A stretch of DNA of 64,000 nucleotides. Origin: Ypsolopha sequella (Eukaryota; Arthropoda; Insecta; Lepidoptera; Ypsolophidae). The stretch covers positions 4,473,201 through 4,537,200 of the forward strand of contig OW203984.1 of NCBI GenBank assembly GCA_934047225.1. Direction: 5' to 3'. Under the pieces are notes generated by a model, which did no database searches, was not told the origin of the DNA, and worked only from the letters and a program-made list of their open reading frames with translations. The position numbers and the translations under genes were made by a program. Positions 22,201-32,977 of the stretch are shown piece by piece. Numbering within the stretch: the first letter of the stretch is position 1; each line of letters opens with the position of its first letter.

Positions 22201-25200
22201 AAAGAAAATTGTGAGACTTATTTTTATTACAATGGTACGCTTTATCTCTATAACCTATAATGAAGAGCGCTCGTCCAGGAACTGGGAGAGTGAAAGCAGG
22301 CGAGGCGCTAAGCAGTCCGTTCAGGGAGGTTTGCAAAATCTACGAAAGTCGGTAACGGACGGCTGCGCAACTGCTTGTAACCACTGTCCCGGTAGACTTA
22401 CTGGTTGGTAGGCTGCGACTCGTGGTTGCCGATGACAGGTATAACAGGCACGTCATCCCCGAAGTTCTGTCTGATCTTGTCGACTACGTGGTCGTTCATC
22501 TCGGTTATCATCTCATATGTTGTCTCCCAGACGTGGTGGTCTATGGAGTCGCCGACGTAGTAGACCAGGTCTACATCCTAGTGACAATCCTCGCGTTTAC
22601 ATGAGGCACATTGAACACTGCAAGTTTTCATCGCTCGAAGTGTCGAATGTGCATTGAGCACGGTAATTCGCTTATATTAAATTATGTTAAGGTGTAAATT
22701 AGCATTACATCATTGCAGTATAGAAACGCAGAAAGAAAAGTAAATCTGGATGTGAGGAGCTCTGAACCGGGATTCAAACCCGGGACCTCCCGCTTACCGG
22801 GCGATTGCTCTAACCACTGATCTATCCAGATTCAAATCCCGGTTCAGAGCTCTTCACATCCAGATTTAGTTTTCTTTCTGCGTTTCTATACTGCAATGAT
22901 GTAATGTTAATTTATATCTCCTTGCGATGGATAAATCGCCAAGTGTTTAAACATAGAAATTTATTTCTATCATGGTTTATGTTAAGGTGTGTTAATTCGA
23001 AATTTAGGTTTAATAAGCCGTATTTTCGAACGTGTCGTCTAAAACAGTTAATGATGATGAATAATTTTACGAATAAGCTGCAACTTCCATTTGCCTTTGT
23101 GTGACGTCACTTGATAAACGGCTGTTTAGAAATGTGTCCTTTGCTATAAAGACAAATTTATAATAATTTTCTGCCGACTGATTTGACAGATGAGTAGACA
23201 GACAGAGACGGACCACTTTTTTTGCAACACAATTAGTATAATGTCTAAAATTCTCAAGTGACGTCATAACCGACAATTCTTTAAAAAATCATAAAAAAAT
23301 GTTTTATTTATGTATATGCCAAAATAATGAAATTTATGTTCTAAAATGGGGTACCTACATGCTCAGAAAAAAATTAAAATAAATCTTTTTGAAATTAAGC
23401 TATGGGAACGGGGTTCTTTGAGAAGTGGAGAAGTGGGATGGGGTACTTTGGGGGCGGGTTCATAAATAGGAGTCGCGACACGGGTTCTAATGCCGTCTCT
23501 GTCGCACTTTTTGAAAATTGTATACGCTATCCTGCTGTCAGTGTTGGAACCTGACGAAATGAACGGCTATCGTGTACAGTCATGAATGTTGGAGTACAAT
23601 CATCATGACCAAAGACAGTTCTTACAGGGCTAATAAAGCACGGTCAAGAGTTAATTAAAATGGATAAACAAACTAGAACAAATCCGATAAAACCCGGAAG
23701 GCTGGCAGCTTTAGGTGAGTAAATGGAAAATCAGCCAATCTTATTACATCTTCATTAATAGAACCTTTTGTAGTACCTAATTGGTATCGATTCGGCATAA
23801 CACGTCTTAACTTATTTGACAGGACTAACCTTATTTTAAGCGTCCTGTCTTTTTCTTTCATTATCGAAAAGACAAGGACAGAACGCTTAAATTAAGTTTA
23901 GTCCTGTCAAATAAGTTAAGATGTGCTTCACAGAATCGGTACCATTGTTAACTTACCTTATGATTAGCACTGATCTCGTCAATAGCATTATCATACGCCC
24001 AAATAGGCGTATCACAATCTCTATAATCGCCCCAATATCCGGCTGGAGCCGAACTTGCCCGAGGCAAAGTCCTCGTTTGAGAAGCTTTTCTTGCATCGCG
24101 GACCTTACTAGCTGTAGATAGATCGAGCAAAATAGCGTCATCTCTTTTCAACACGCTGTCTCTCATTATGTTCTCGTCGAAATTATATTGGTAGGTGAAG
24201 GTGGTTCGTGGAGTTTGTCCCTTTCTGCAGCAGGTTGGTTCGTCACAGTCAGCTACTCCGTTCGCTTCGTAAAGAGGGTCGATGTGCGCGTCGGTGATTA
24301 GGGCCACCTTGAGTGGAGTTTCGTTGGTGTTTGGGGCCTGTAGAGTTTTGAAATTGTTACATCGTAATATATACGGGTGTACATAAACTGCTATCATCAA
24401 ATGAAACCATTTACTCCACTGTTCATACTAAATAAATTGTTACATCGTAATATATACGGGTGTACATAAACTGCTATCATCAAATGAAACCATTTACTCC
24501 ACTGTTCATACTAAATAAATTGTTACATCGTAATATATACGGGTGTACATAAACTGCTATCATCAAATGAAACCATTTACTCCACTGTTCATACTAAATA
24601 AATTTTCCAAAGAAACACACATAGGAAAAAAATACCGGCCAAGTGCGAGCCGGACTCGCGCACTAAGGGTTCCGTACCATTATCTATAAAAACGGCAAAA
24701 AACACATGTCTGTTGTATGGAAGCCCCCTTAAATATTTATTTTATTCTGTTTTTTAGTATTTGTTGTTATAGCGGCAACAGAAATACATCATCTGTGAAA
24801 ATTTAAACTGTCTTGAAGAGGTGATTCGAAAAGGGGCCCAATTTCAGGAAATCAAATTTTACAGGAGAATAAAAAAAGTTTTTTTTTTTAAATTACAGTA
24901 GAGCCTCGATAATCCGTACTCAGGCTAATCCGAACGTCGCTATAATCCGAACTGCATACCCCACCCCACTTCCTCGCCTTCGCCTCGCTGCTATGTTGTT
25001 TATTAATTAGTCTGCAGTTACGACTGCCACGTTGCGCGTCCATTCCACGTTTTTCTGCTCTGTACTCGTGCGCGGCGTGTTTTTTGAGGTTATAAAGATG
25101 GTTCCAACACCAAAACGCAAACATAAAACTTTGACTATAGCCGAAAAGTGCACGTTTTTCTCCTTACATACTATAATCCGAACGCTTCGTGAGTCCGAAC

Positions 25201-28200
25201 AGGGGTTAGTTTTTGCTAGTTCGGATTATCAAGACTCTACTGTATATAGGTTTTCCATATTTTTTTTTTATTCTGTTTTAAGATTATAATTTGGACCTTA
25301 AACCATTAAAAGAAAAATACTCTTAATATAAATATTAATGTTTTTTTGTTATAAAAAAAACACCAAAAATGGGGCCTTCTTCGAGCTTCCACGTAGATTA
25401 CCATAAAACTATACATATAGCTTTAGTTTGTATCAAATACTGTATTCGCCTTTTAGTTTTCCTTGCTTGATTGATAACAGCCCGGAATATGTTCCTTGAA
25501 AATTAAGTCATCGAAAAAGATATATTAAAAAAATATCGCAATAAGGGTTTTGTTTGTACAAGGGAAAAAGTTTAAAAATGGATTACCTCCTCAACCGCGA
25601 AAAATAATGTTGATAATATAAAAAAAACCTGGTACATACATAGTTGGGAATTTCACAGTTGTGTAGCTCAATATTATAAGAGTAACATAAGGTATATTCG
25701 AAAAACCTAAAAATGTACATATAGTTCTCCCGTTAGATAACTAGATGGCGTCAGGTGTACCTACTTTTTACTAAAAATGTACGTATAGTTCTCCCGTTAG
25801 ATAACTAGATGGCGTCAGGTGTACCTACTTTTTACTAAAAATTTACGTATAGTTCTCCCGTTAGATAACTAGATGGCGTCAGGTGTACCTACTTTTTATT
25901 CAACTATATTTCTACGTCTTATTTAAATGGCACTACTGTACGACATATTTTGTTATACCCCCCGGCACAGTTTTATATGCATGATCTTAAATGCGCAGAA
26001 GTGATTTTTTGTGTCCGTCCGTACTAAATTGTATGCACAGATCCCCACTACTTCGCTGCTCATGCCTCTAGTACCGTGCTGGGCGTATGCAGTCACTTAC
26101 GTTGACTGGTCCAGTGTAATCCGGCAGCACCACCTCCCAGTTAAACCTATCGTCTTGCGCTGGACAGACGGTTGGATCATTCCCGTTCTGCAAGATAAGG
26201 CTGCAGAATATCCTCGGTGTGGCCAGGGGCGTTGTCCTGATGATGTGTGATAGAACTGGCTGGAAAGAAATTTGTTGGTTTTAGCAGTTTAGATATTTGA
26301 GAGTCAGCACCTTCAAAGTTCACACACAGCGAACGAAAAAGCATACGGGTATGATTAACGCTGCCAAATGAACGATTTATTGTATGGTGACAGCTCCGAC
26401 AGGGTTCACTGTCTCTATACGTCGGACAATCGTGGCTGGCCCATTTCGAATGAAACCTTGTTAGAAACGCTGTTTTGTTTTTTTCATTTGCCTCGTTTCA
26501 TTTCATACACACAATTTACCTATACAAGGTGACTTTTTGATCATCGTCCAAATTCATAAGCTTGGTAAGTGATCAGCATCATAAATCGTTAACAAGTTTT
26601 GTGAAATTCATATAATGAAATTTCGACTTCCTATAGTAATTCACTCCCAGTCCTGAGTGAATCACCATGAGGTGTCGAAATTTCATTTTATCAATTTTAC
26701 AAATATCGTTATTGGTTAATGATGCTGATCACTAACCAAGGCTCAAGTATGAATTTGGACGATGTTCAAAAATTCACCTTGTATAAGTCGGACTTTTTTA
26801 AGATGTCGGAATCAATCAAATCTTATCTTTCAATGAAATTGTATTTTATTGTGAACTCCAACCATTTATTATCTGCTCCAAATGAAACTTCATAAATAAC
26901 AAAAAAAAAAAACATTTAAATAGCATGAGATCCGTCCAGGACGGCGATTCTGGCAAGTGCGAAAAAATTGGCTACGGCAGATTTCGAGTAATTTTACAAG
27001 GGATTTTGTATGGAAATGATTGATTTTTCTGCTTTCGCAATATTTGCGCACGCGCCAGAATCGTCGTCCGAGAATGGAATTAGCGGCCCAAAAAAGAAGA
27101 GGCTAATAGTGTTTATTAAATTATTAAAGCTAATATTTAATGCTGGACACTGATCGCTAGGTTATAGTGGTCTATCATTCGATTGTATGCCTTATTAGTG
27201 CGGATTTTATCAGGGAACTACGACACTATCGTTAGGAATTTAGGATAGGTCCTATAATATAGAAGAGGATGATTTTGTTCAGGAATGTTCAAACTTTCAG
27301 TCACGTCGCCTTCCAAAAAAAAAATCAGAGATCCCTGAATCCTCATCTTTGTTATCGTAAAGATTTTGAGAACCAATGTTTTATAAAGTATAACGTTATC
27401 TTGGGATATGTTTATATATCTTATGTTTGGACATAGATTAGAGCTCTAAGCTGCGGCTACTAATTGTTCCGGAGTAAGACGTGTTAAAAGTTATCAGAGA
27501 TATCACGGTTGGCATACAGTCAACAACAATCACACGTGAGTGTTAAAGCCGCATGTAAAAATAATTTATCCGAAATGATAATGAAGATCAAGAAAAATTC
27601 AACTCTGTGGCAAATTGTTTATCTATACAGTCAGACCTAATGAAGTACATAATGAATACCTACGATTATTTAATAGAAGATCTTGCTAATAAAACCCCTT
27701 GTAAAAGAGAAAAAAAAAACATTTTGGTTTTACATATTATTTCGTCTGAAAGTCATATCTAGGAGTGGCGTGCACAGAACTTTTTGCTGGAAAAGCAAGC
27801 AATTGGTCAAGAATAACAATAAAAAAAATATGAAAAAATTTAAATATCACTTTGAAAAAAAAAAGTTTGTATAGGAAATTTTCACTCTAGGGTAGACATT
27901 GTCTACCCTGGCTTCATACAAATTTTTTTTTTTTCAAAGTGATATTTAAACTTTTTCATATTTTTTTTATTGTTGTTCTTGACCAATTGTTTGCTTTTCC
28001 AGCAAAAAGTTCTGTGCACGCCACTGTATCTAGGTAACATTACAATACAACAGGGGGTTGGTGATTAGTGATTAAGAAAGGTTGGGGGCAGACGGCACTG
28101 CACAAAGAAAAGGTGTAAATCCGGCACTATAACGCCAGGGCCACAGCTTCAGGCTTCTGGCGGCGCTTCTTGTTGCGCTTCCAGGCGGTTTTTGCGACGG

Positions 28201-31200
28201 GTTTTTCCCTGCCACGACACCTGTCGGCGCCTTTATGCATAGCGCGCTCGCTCGCTCAAAGCGCTCGACACTAGGTTCGTCCTGTGCGCTTGATCACTGG
28301 TTCAAGCGCAAGTCACTCGAAGCTGGACAAGAGCCGCGAGCGGCGACCCATGGCCGTTTCTATACAACTTCATACATTTGTTCTCCGCCGGCGCCGTCGC
28401 AAGAAGAACCGCTTGGCGCGCCTCTCGAAGCCTGAAGCTGTGGCTGAGGGGTAAGAGAGACATAAGTTTACGTATTTACCATATTTAACCCGACAGCTCC
28501 ACGGCACACGCCAGTGTTCTGGATGCCGAGTGCCACACACAGGACTGTAATGGAGTCAGTCAGCTGCTCATCCGACTGACCTTCGCGGACACCCTCGAAT
28601 AACGCCGCGAAAGCGCTCTGGCAGATTATGCAGTCTAGAGTCTGGAAAAGAGGATATTTGTCATGGCGGTCATTGGTGGTGGTAGAGGGATCTATTCTCG
28701 TAGCCCGTTAATCTCTCGGATGTATGAATTAATTATGTCTGTTGTCCGAATCCTTGACTAGGGAGACGAATGGTTACGCCATTGCTAGATAACAGTCGTT
28801 AAGGCGCCTCTTCCCAGCGTAATCCGAAAATGACTATTTATAAAGTTATTTATCTTAAGGCGCAGTATAAAGCAAAATGCTGTTTTCGCGGACAACTTTT
28901 TACAAAAATACCTATAAATGTAGTTTTCAAGTATATGCTTTAGTGTTCTGGCGGACAATTACAATAATTTTCCTCGATAGAAAAAAAAATCACAAAAATG
29001 GATCTCGAAATAAAGGAAAATCATCCCCTTAGTCTGCTTTTTTGAGGATAGCGCCACGAAATTTCTCATAAATATTGGTTTTAAAAACCTTTTATGTTGT
29101 GACAGGAAATATTTTAATAAAAAGTCTTAATGTAGCCACAAATTCAAAATAATTGTAGTTTTGCGTGCGTAGCAGTTTATTATAGCAGGATAGACAAATA
29201 AAAAAAAGCGTTGGTGCAGGACGGAAGTTTATACGTAGTTTGATACTGGGCCTTAAACGATATGTTCAAAAATCATGAAATATATTATATATATTGTTAG
29301 TTAAACTTTAAACAAATACTGAAAACGCCGATTTATAATGTAGCTCTAGTGTTACGTCCCTAACGTACTCAACCAACTTAATTTTGAAGTTTTGTTTCAT
29401 ACAAAATTTATAGGTAATGATAAGTTTGTAATTGCTGTTTAAATTATTTAAGTCTACGAACCGTAAAAAGCTATAAAAGCGAAAACTTACATTTCTAAGT
29501 TGTGAGTTGAACTGGATAGTCGCTTTCTCCACATGCTGCTGTCTATGCAATAATTCGAACACTTGGTCCAAGGTCCGCCTATCGGCCTCCGTCACTTCGT
29601 TGCGGACAAACTTCTTGAATAAAGTCTCTATTTCATCTGAAATTGACATCAAAATGATCTAAGGAGCTCCGGAACTAAAACCGACAAATCTACTTTTCAA
29701 AACCCGTTAATTCCATATTTTAAATATCAAATACCTGTAATTAAGGTGATATATCGTCCCCGTTACTCCAGGTGGAAAGACCCGCCGTGCGAGATGGACG
29801 GATTCGGGGAAAATTTACAAGAAGTCGATTTTAAATTAATACAAAATGAACTAAAATATCTATGAAAATTTCTATAACCAGTAATTTAGGTATTGTTAAA
29901 ACCCATCTAAATAAATATTTTTCAAGTCTGTATGATATCAAAAAAGTGTAAATTTAGACCTCATTTCAATAATTATTTCTATCGAGTGAAATTCTTCCAA
30001 TCGCGTTTCTGAGTCCAAAATCTAGAAAAAGGTCCTATAATTATTATACTAATTTATTTAATGAGACTTCTTTTGAACAGCAAATAAATAACTTCGAAAA
30101 GTGTCTATTTTGACGATATACCCCCTTAATTAATGAGTAATTATAATATATTTAAAACCAAGTGTAGGTTCATGTCTCCTGTACCGGATCTATTTAAAAT
30201 AATGACCCGAAGAACATTTCTGGTGAGTGACTAGCAAGTTTTCTTCAAGGTCAGGCCCTTTTGGATACAATAATGACTCGAGACGACCTGAGTAGGTATA
30301 GTGTCACGGACGCACGGTTATAGAGGCATGAGCAGCAAAGTAGTGGGGATCTGACCCTACAATTTTGTACGAACGGACACAAGAAATCACTTCTTTCAAG
30401 GTCATGCCTCTAGAACTGTGCAACTATTCGAGGCAAAACAATTAGTGTGAAATGGTAGTGAGGCCAGCGCCATCTCTGTTTTATAGAAGTAAACTTGACG
30501 CCTTTGTAAACTTATTTTTTATTTTTAGTTATATTTTACACAAATTTCAGTAAACAATATTCGCCAAACTGCTAAACAGTTTGTTGGCGATACGCTCTTA
30601 CAAATTTTGTTCCTTAAATAAGCATTTTAGGCACTAACTTAAAATCTAATACTTATGGAGTCTTAAGAGAAAAAAAAAAAAAAATTGTAGAATTGTATCT
30701 ATGCGTTTAAAGTTGTAATTATTTAGAAAAGATAACAGTAAAGCCGATTCTGAAGGCTTTAACTTTAGTTTTAGTGCTGTCAAGACTTAAATTTTTCCAA
30801 AGTAATTTAGCTTCTGTTCTTCACACTTATGAACTATTTTGCAACAATGAAAATTTAGTTTTGACAGCACTAAAACTATAGTTAAAGCCTTCAGAATCGG
30901 CTACAGTGTGCTCTTTAATTTATTCTTTAGGTTACCAATTTTTAACTTATTTTCTTCCAGTAGGAGAGGACAGTTATTACATAACTTTCGAGTTAGGTAT
31001 TCCCTAGTTCTCTCTCCATAACAGTTTTTGGATGATGGCCACTTTAGTTAGATGGCCACTGATAGTTTGCCACTTTTTACTGCTCTAGTGAAATGTCTGT
31101 TTGGTTTAGGAACTTTATAGTCTTTAGTGTAGTAAATTTGCAGACCTATGAGGTATTTGACTTTATAGCGTACTGGGAGAATCTTACACATTGTAAACAA

Positions 31201-32735
31201 TTTATCATATTCGCCTTTACATTTAGCCTTCGTATTTTTATCTACTGAGTATTTAATTATTCTTAATTGTAATTGCTTAATTTGGTCTAAGTATGTTTTG
31301 AATTTAAGTCCATAACAACTCAATCCATAACTCAGCAGTGAATCAGCAAGCGCATGGTAAACAATGTACAGGGTTCATTATTATATTATTAGTTTAAAAC
31401 TAATCTTAATCTTTTGCAAACCTCATTTGTGTGTAATTTCCAATTAAAATTTTGGTCGATTATTAATCCCAAATATTTAAATTTATCTACTATTTCTAAA
31501 GTTTTACAACTACACCTTGTTTATTTTTATGAAAACATTCATAACTGTGACCTAATATTTTTATATCTGAAGGTTGTAAGGTTTTGGCTTTCTGATTATG
31601 AGGTGAAGAAATGTGCATACATTTCGTTTTATTTAAATTCAAAATTATGCCATTATCGTGTTTTATATATTTACAATATGTAAGCCCGCATGATCGGGTA
31701 TGAAGGTTTGATCGAGGCTAGTATTATATTTTTTGCGATTGAGGTATCAAAAATATATCGCCACGATCACGACATATTATTCCCGAAGGGTTCAGAAATG
31801 CTTTCGTACACCCTCTTTTCATCGACGAATTTTGCATTTCAACGTGATTAGTAGGGGGATTATCGCCTTACTTTGGGCACAAATACATGATCACAAAGCC
31901 GAAAAATAGATCATGAAATTCCTCGTTATCATTTGAAAGTTATAAAAAATACGATAGAGCAAAAACTGAAATGGCGAAATAAAATCAGCTGTTTCATACA
32001 TTTATAGGTAAGTGAAGTAGGTATGTCATTTATCTATAACATTGATAAGTTATCATTAACATCATCATAACTTATCAATTTTATCATAGAGAAATGATAG
32101 ATAGATAGATAACTTCTTTATTCCATTTCCACAGCATTACACGACAAAGAAAACAAAAAATACACATTTAACAATTAAAAATGAAAAAAAAATAATAACA
32201 CAACTAAAACGAATAAATAATGTAAGTGCTGTGGTAGTGGAAAAGGTCCTCAACTCAGCATAATGCAGAGGCAAGCCACTGCGCTGATTTTCAGTTGAGG
32301 CCCGTTTCCAAAACCGACCTTATGCTATATATACAAAAATGACATACCTTCTTGACTAAAATGTACGAAACAGCTGATTTTATTTAGCGATTTCAATGTT
32401 GGCTCTATCGTCTTTTAAGTAAGCCTAATTTTTATTGTTATTATATTTAATTATATTATTCCTTAACATTAAAGTAACGCTGAGATAAGCGTATATTATA
32501 TTATGATATTATATATTACATAATAAATTATTGTATTCGATTTGACGGTACAAGCTGTTCGTATAGGATAGGCGAGTATCTACTAATGTCTAGTAACTAG
32601 TTATCGGCTTGGCGACAAAAATCCAGCCGCTGTATTTATGCAATTTCAATAAAATAAAATAGGTTTACCTTGTGAAATCAAACTCCCGCTCAAACCGCAC
32701 GCCACTAACATAAGCACCAATAATACAACTTTCAT
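16235..32735 (-). CDS. SMPD1: Acid sphingomyelinase (sphingomyelin phosphodiesterase), 10 coding exons
   Basis: Coding exons in gene order are 32735-32669, 29636-29491, 28641-28480, 26259-26101, 24337-23957, 22577-22402, 20973-20779, 19576-19406, 18539-18365 and 16573-16235. Phases agree throughout and give 656 aa (human SMPD1 is about 630). Exon 1 is a signal peptide (MKVVLLVLMLVACGLSGS). Exon 3 starts a saposin-B domain with Cys75, Cys78, Cys106 and Cys117. The metallophosphatase core follows: D194-x-H196, GD315, GN356H357E, H464IPPG and GH498QH500, which correspond to the zinc ligands of the family. The C-terminal region (NLTEAN onward) matches the acid sphingomyelinase C-terminal domain. 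The enzyme cleaves sphingomyelin to ceramide and phosphocholine in lysosomes or after secretion. Oddities: exon 8 has a weak donor (GTTTTT), exon 7 has broken extra copies, and the exon 9 donor is amplified 22 times. A minus-strand AATAAA lies at 16202-16197. Confidence 0.93.
16936..18414 (-). repeat. 22-copy, 67-bp tandem array of the SMPD1 exon 9 / intron 9 splice junction
   Basis: Read on the minus strand, each unit is the last 49 nt of SMPD1 exon 9 (encoding YYNLNYKIVTVDGASY) plus the first 18 nt of intron 9, starting GTAAGT. The first and last donor hexamers (plus-strand acttac at 16952 and 18359) are 1407 bp apart, exactly 21 x 67, so there is no indel in the array. The unit joined to the real exon is the rightmost (18365 onward). 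Units differ at only a few positions (ggcgcc/ggtgcc/ggcgct, acagtg/acaatg, cttgtag/cttatag, agctgag/agttgag). Since 67 is not a multiple of 3, use of the next donor shifts the frame, and frame 0 reaches a stop about 28 codons into the array. Confidence 0.97.
18552..18870 (+). mobile_element. TTAAGGGGCTCCACAATGC element, truncated copy
   Basis: Matches 36111-36390 in the same direction, including 'atggcgtgttttttga' and 'ccgattgaaacgaaa', but lacks the right end. It starts about 12 bp before SMPD1 exon 9 on the intron side. Confidence 0.8.
19669..19828. mobile_element. CCCGTAGCATAGTGTTTAA MITE, copy 1
   Basis: Inverted ends 'tctcgtagcatagtgttta' and 'taagcactatgctacggga' bound about 160 bp. 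It lies at the donor end of the broken exon-7 copy, flanked by 'cca'. Confidence 0.88.
19884..20030. mobile_element. CCCGTAGCATAGTGTTTAA MITE, copy 2
   Basis: Inverted ends 'gcccgtagcatagtgttta' and 'taacattatgctacgggc' with 'cctgg' repeated on both sides as a likely 5-bp target duplication. It interrupts the exon-7 copy internally. Confidence 0.9.
20126..20480 (-). mobile_element. SINE-like retroelement, copy 2, with 10-bp target duplication
   Basis: The reverse-strand copy is flanked on both sides by 'aactaggtct', a clean target-site duplication typical of retrotransposition. It inserted into the duplicated SMPD1 exon 7 region. Confidence 0.88.
20496..20766. mobile_element. Palindromic MITE in SMPD1 intron 7
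   Basis: Arms of about 75 bp ('gtgtaacagaaaggtgtaac' ... 'ggttacacctttctgttaca') are inverted. Its right end is about 12 bp from the exon 7 donor. Confidence 0.9.
21315..21679. mobile_element. hAT-type MITE, 365 bp, with 8-bp target duplication
   Basis: The ends CAGGGATGGGCAAACT and AGTTTGCCCATCCCTG are inverted, and 'cactagac' flanks both sides (21307-21314 and 21680-21687). The 8-bp duplication and CAG-type ends fit the hAT superfamily. Confidence 0.93.
22697..22913. mobile_element. Palindromic element centred on a tRNA-like sequence
   Basis: Outer arms of about 80 bp ('attacatcattgcagtatag' ... 'ctatactgcaatgatgtaat') are inverted. On the minus strand the centre carries an A-box-like AGTGGTTAGAGC and a B box GGGTTTGAATCCC at tRNA spacing, but no acceptor stem pairs, so it is a tRNA-derived SINE head rather than a functional tRNA. 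Confidence 0.78.
22975..23290. repeat. Interspersed repeat, copy 1
   Basis: Shares 'taataagccgtattttcgaa', 'gctgcaacttccatttgcct' and 'ctgtttagaaatgtgtcctt' with 38095-38480 (reverse) and 62975-63245. No coding. Confidence 0.8.
23780..23943. mobile_element. GATTCGGCATAACAC hairpin MITE, SMPD1 intron 5
   Basis: Two arms ('taagcgtcctgtctttttct' and its near complement) form a hairpin of about 160 bp. Its right end is about 13 bp from the exon 5 donor at 23956. Copies at 11660, 36993/37411, 57180 and 59363. Confidence 0.9.
24351..24599. repeat. 83-bp tandem repeat, 3 copies, just upstream of the SMPD1 exon 5 acceptor
   Basis: Three nearly identical 83-bp units start at 24351, 24434 and 24517. 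In the gene's direction they end about 13 bases before SMPD1 exon 5, so the likely branch-point region has been triplicated. Confidence 0.93.
24642..24885. repeat. Lepidopteran 'ccggccaagtgcgag' repeat, 3' portion
   Basis: Starts 'ccggccaagtgcgagccgga' followed by 'ggttccgtaccattat', a known abundant moth repeat, here in reverse orientation relative to 13240-14058. Confidence 0.7.
24897..25242. mobile_element. Deleted pogo/Tigger-type DNA transposon
   Basis: Ends 'cagtagagcctcgataatcc' and 'ggattatcaagactctactg' are inverted and flanked by TA. Just inside, an ATG at about 25099 opens MVPTPKRKHKTLTIAEK, which resembles the N-terminus of CENP-B/pogo-type transposases. The rest of the transposase is gone. 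Confidence 0.8.
25707..25898. repeat. 64-bp tandem repeat, 3 copies, in SMPD1 intron 4
   Basis: Units start at 25707, 25771 and 25835 with the common stretch 'agttctcccgttagataact'. The copies differ by a few bases (gtacat, gtacgt, ttacgt). Confidence 0.93.
25975..26094. repeat. Repeat abutting the SMPD1 exon 4 donor
   Basis: 'cacagatccccactacttcg' and 'ctgctcatgcctctag' match, inverted, 30315-30370, where 'gaggcatgagcagcaaagta' occurs. It begins within about 15 bases of the exon 4 donor (26100-26095). Confidence 0.65.
26521..26786. mobile_element. ACAAGGTGACTTTTTGATC palindromic MITE, copy 1
   Basis: About 266 bp with inverted arms around 'cagtcctgagtgaatcac'; ends 'atacaaggtgactttttga' and 'tcaaaaattcaccttgtat'. 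TA-rich flanks suggest a mariner-type element. Confidence 0.9.
26938..27078. mobile_element. Short MITE
   Basis: 'ggacggcgattctggcaagt' is mirrored by 'gcgccagaatcgtcgtcc' about 110 bp later. Confidence 0.6.
27764..28027. mobile_element. GTGGCGTGCACAGAACTT MITE, copy 2 (near-perfect palindrome)
   Basis: About 260 bp in which the two halves are almost exact reverse complements meeting at 'ggtagacattgtctacc'. It sits in SMPD1 intron 3 and would form a very long hairpin in the pre-mRNA. Confidence 0.93.
28131..28444. mobile_element. GC-rich MITE, SMPD1 intron 3
   Basis: The ends 'ccacagcttcaggcttc' and 'gaagcctgaagctgtgg' are exact inverted repeats. The interior is much more GC-rich than its surroundings, including a minus-strand (3' end) motif cluster 'gcttcttgttgcgc'. 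A 66-aa frame in it (28235-28435) is not a gene. It lies 36 bp from SMPD1 exon 3. Confidence 0.85.
28855..29230. mobile_element. Related, diverged element of the TTAAGGGGCT family
   Basis: Shares the right-half text 'ttttgcgtgcgtagcag' ... 'agcaggatagacaa' ... 'aaagcgttggtgcaggac' with the element at 36111-36539. The left end is degenerate (ttaaggcgcagtataaag). Confidence 0.65.
29745..30130. repeat. Interspersed repeat related to the 'aggctatgcgaattttat' family
   Basis: Contains 'acctcatttcaataattatt' and 'tctatcgag', also seen at 33180, 37270 and 46570, but is diverged and on the same strand. Confidence 0.55.
30290..30425. repeat. Inverted partner of the repeat at 25975-26094
   Basis: Shares 'agaggcatgagcagc' and 'gtagtggggatctg' in reverse orientation, in SMPD1 intron 1. 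Confidence 0.65.
30742..30903. mobile_element. Palindromic MITE
   Basis: 'gccgattctgaaggctttaa' is mirrored by 'ttaaagccttcagaatcggc', with arms of about 42 bp including 'agtgctgtcaa'. Confidence 0.88.
31048..31640 (-). mobile_element. LINE remnant (end of reverse transcriptase and C-terminus)
   Basis: Minus-strand frames encode a reverse-transcriptase tail, including LSCYGLKFKTYL, IKQLQLRIIKY and CKILPVRYKVKYLI, with broken upstream blocks to about 31640. It resembles non-LTR retrotransposons of insects and lies in SMPD1 intron 1. Confidence 0.75.
31955..32425. mobile_element. Element with ~85-bp inverted arms in SMPD1 intron 1
   Basis: 'aataaaatcagctgtttcat' (about 31979) and 'gaaacagctgattttattta' (about 32368) anchor two inverted arms that include 'gtaggtatgtcatttat'. 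The right arm ends about 245 bp from SMPD1 exon 1. Confidence 0.75.
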
Positions 32736-32977
32736 ATTGGCGGCCACCGATAGTCCTAATAAAAAATTAAAAAAAAAAACACTTATATTGACTTCATGGA
32801 AGAATTTAAATAGTTGGAATTTATTAACACGCCTGCATGCGGGCTTACATACCCGATAAACGAATTCGTGGTGTTTGTCGATTGATTATTGAAATCCATT
32901 CGCGTTATCTGCATTTTAAGCTCTCCAGCGATGTTGTAATCTGTCATCTATCATGTTAAGCATTTATTGTTATTGAG

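Noticed and set aside
22752..22832. Functional tRNA gene
   Set aside because: Box-A and box-B-like text is present but acceptor-stem pairing is absent and the sequence is part of a palindromic repeat.
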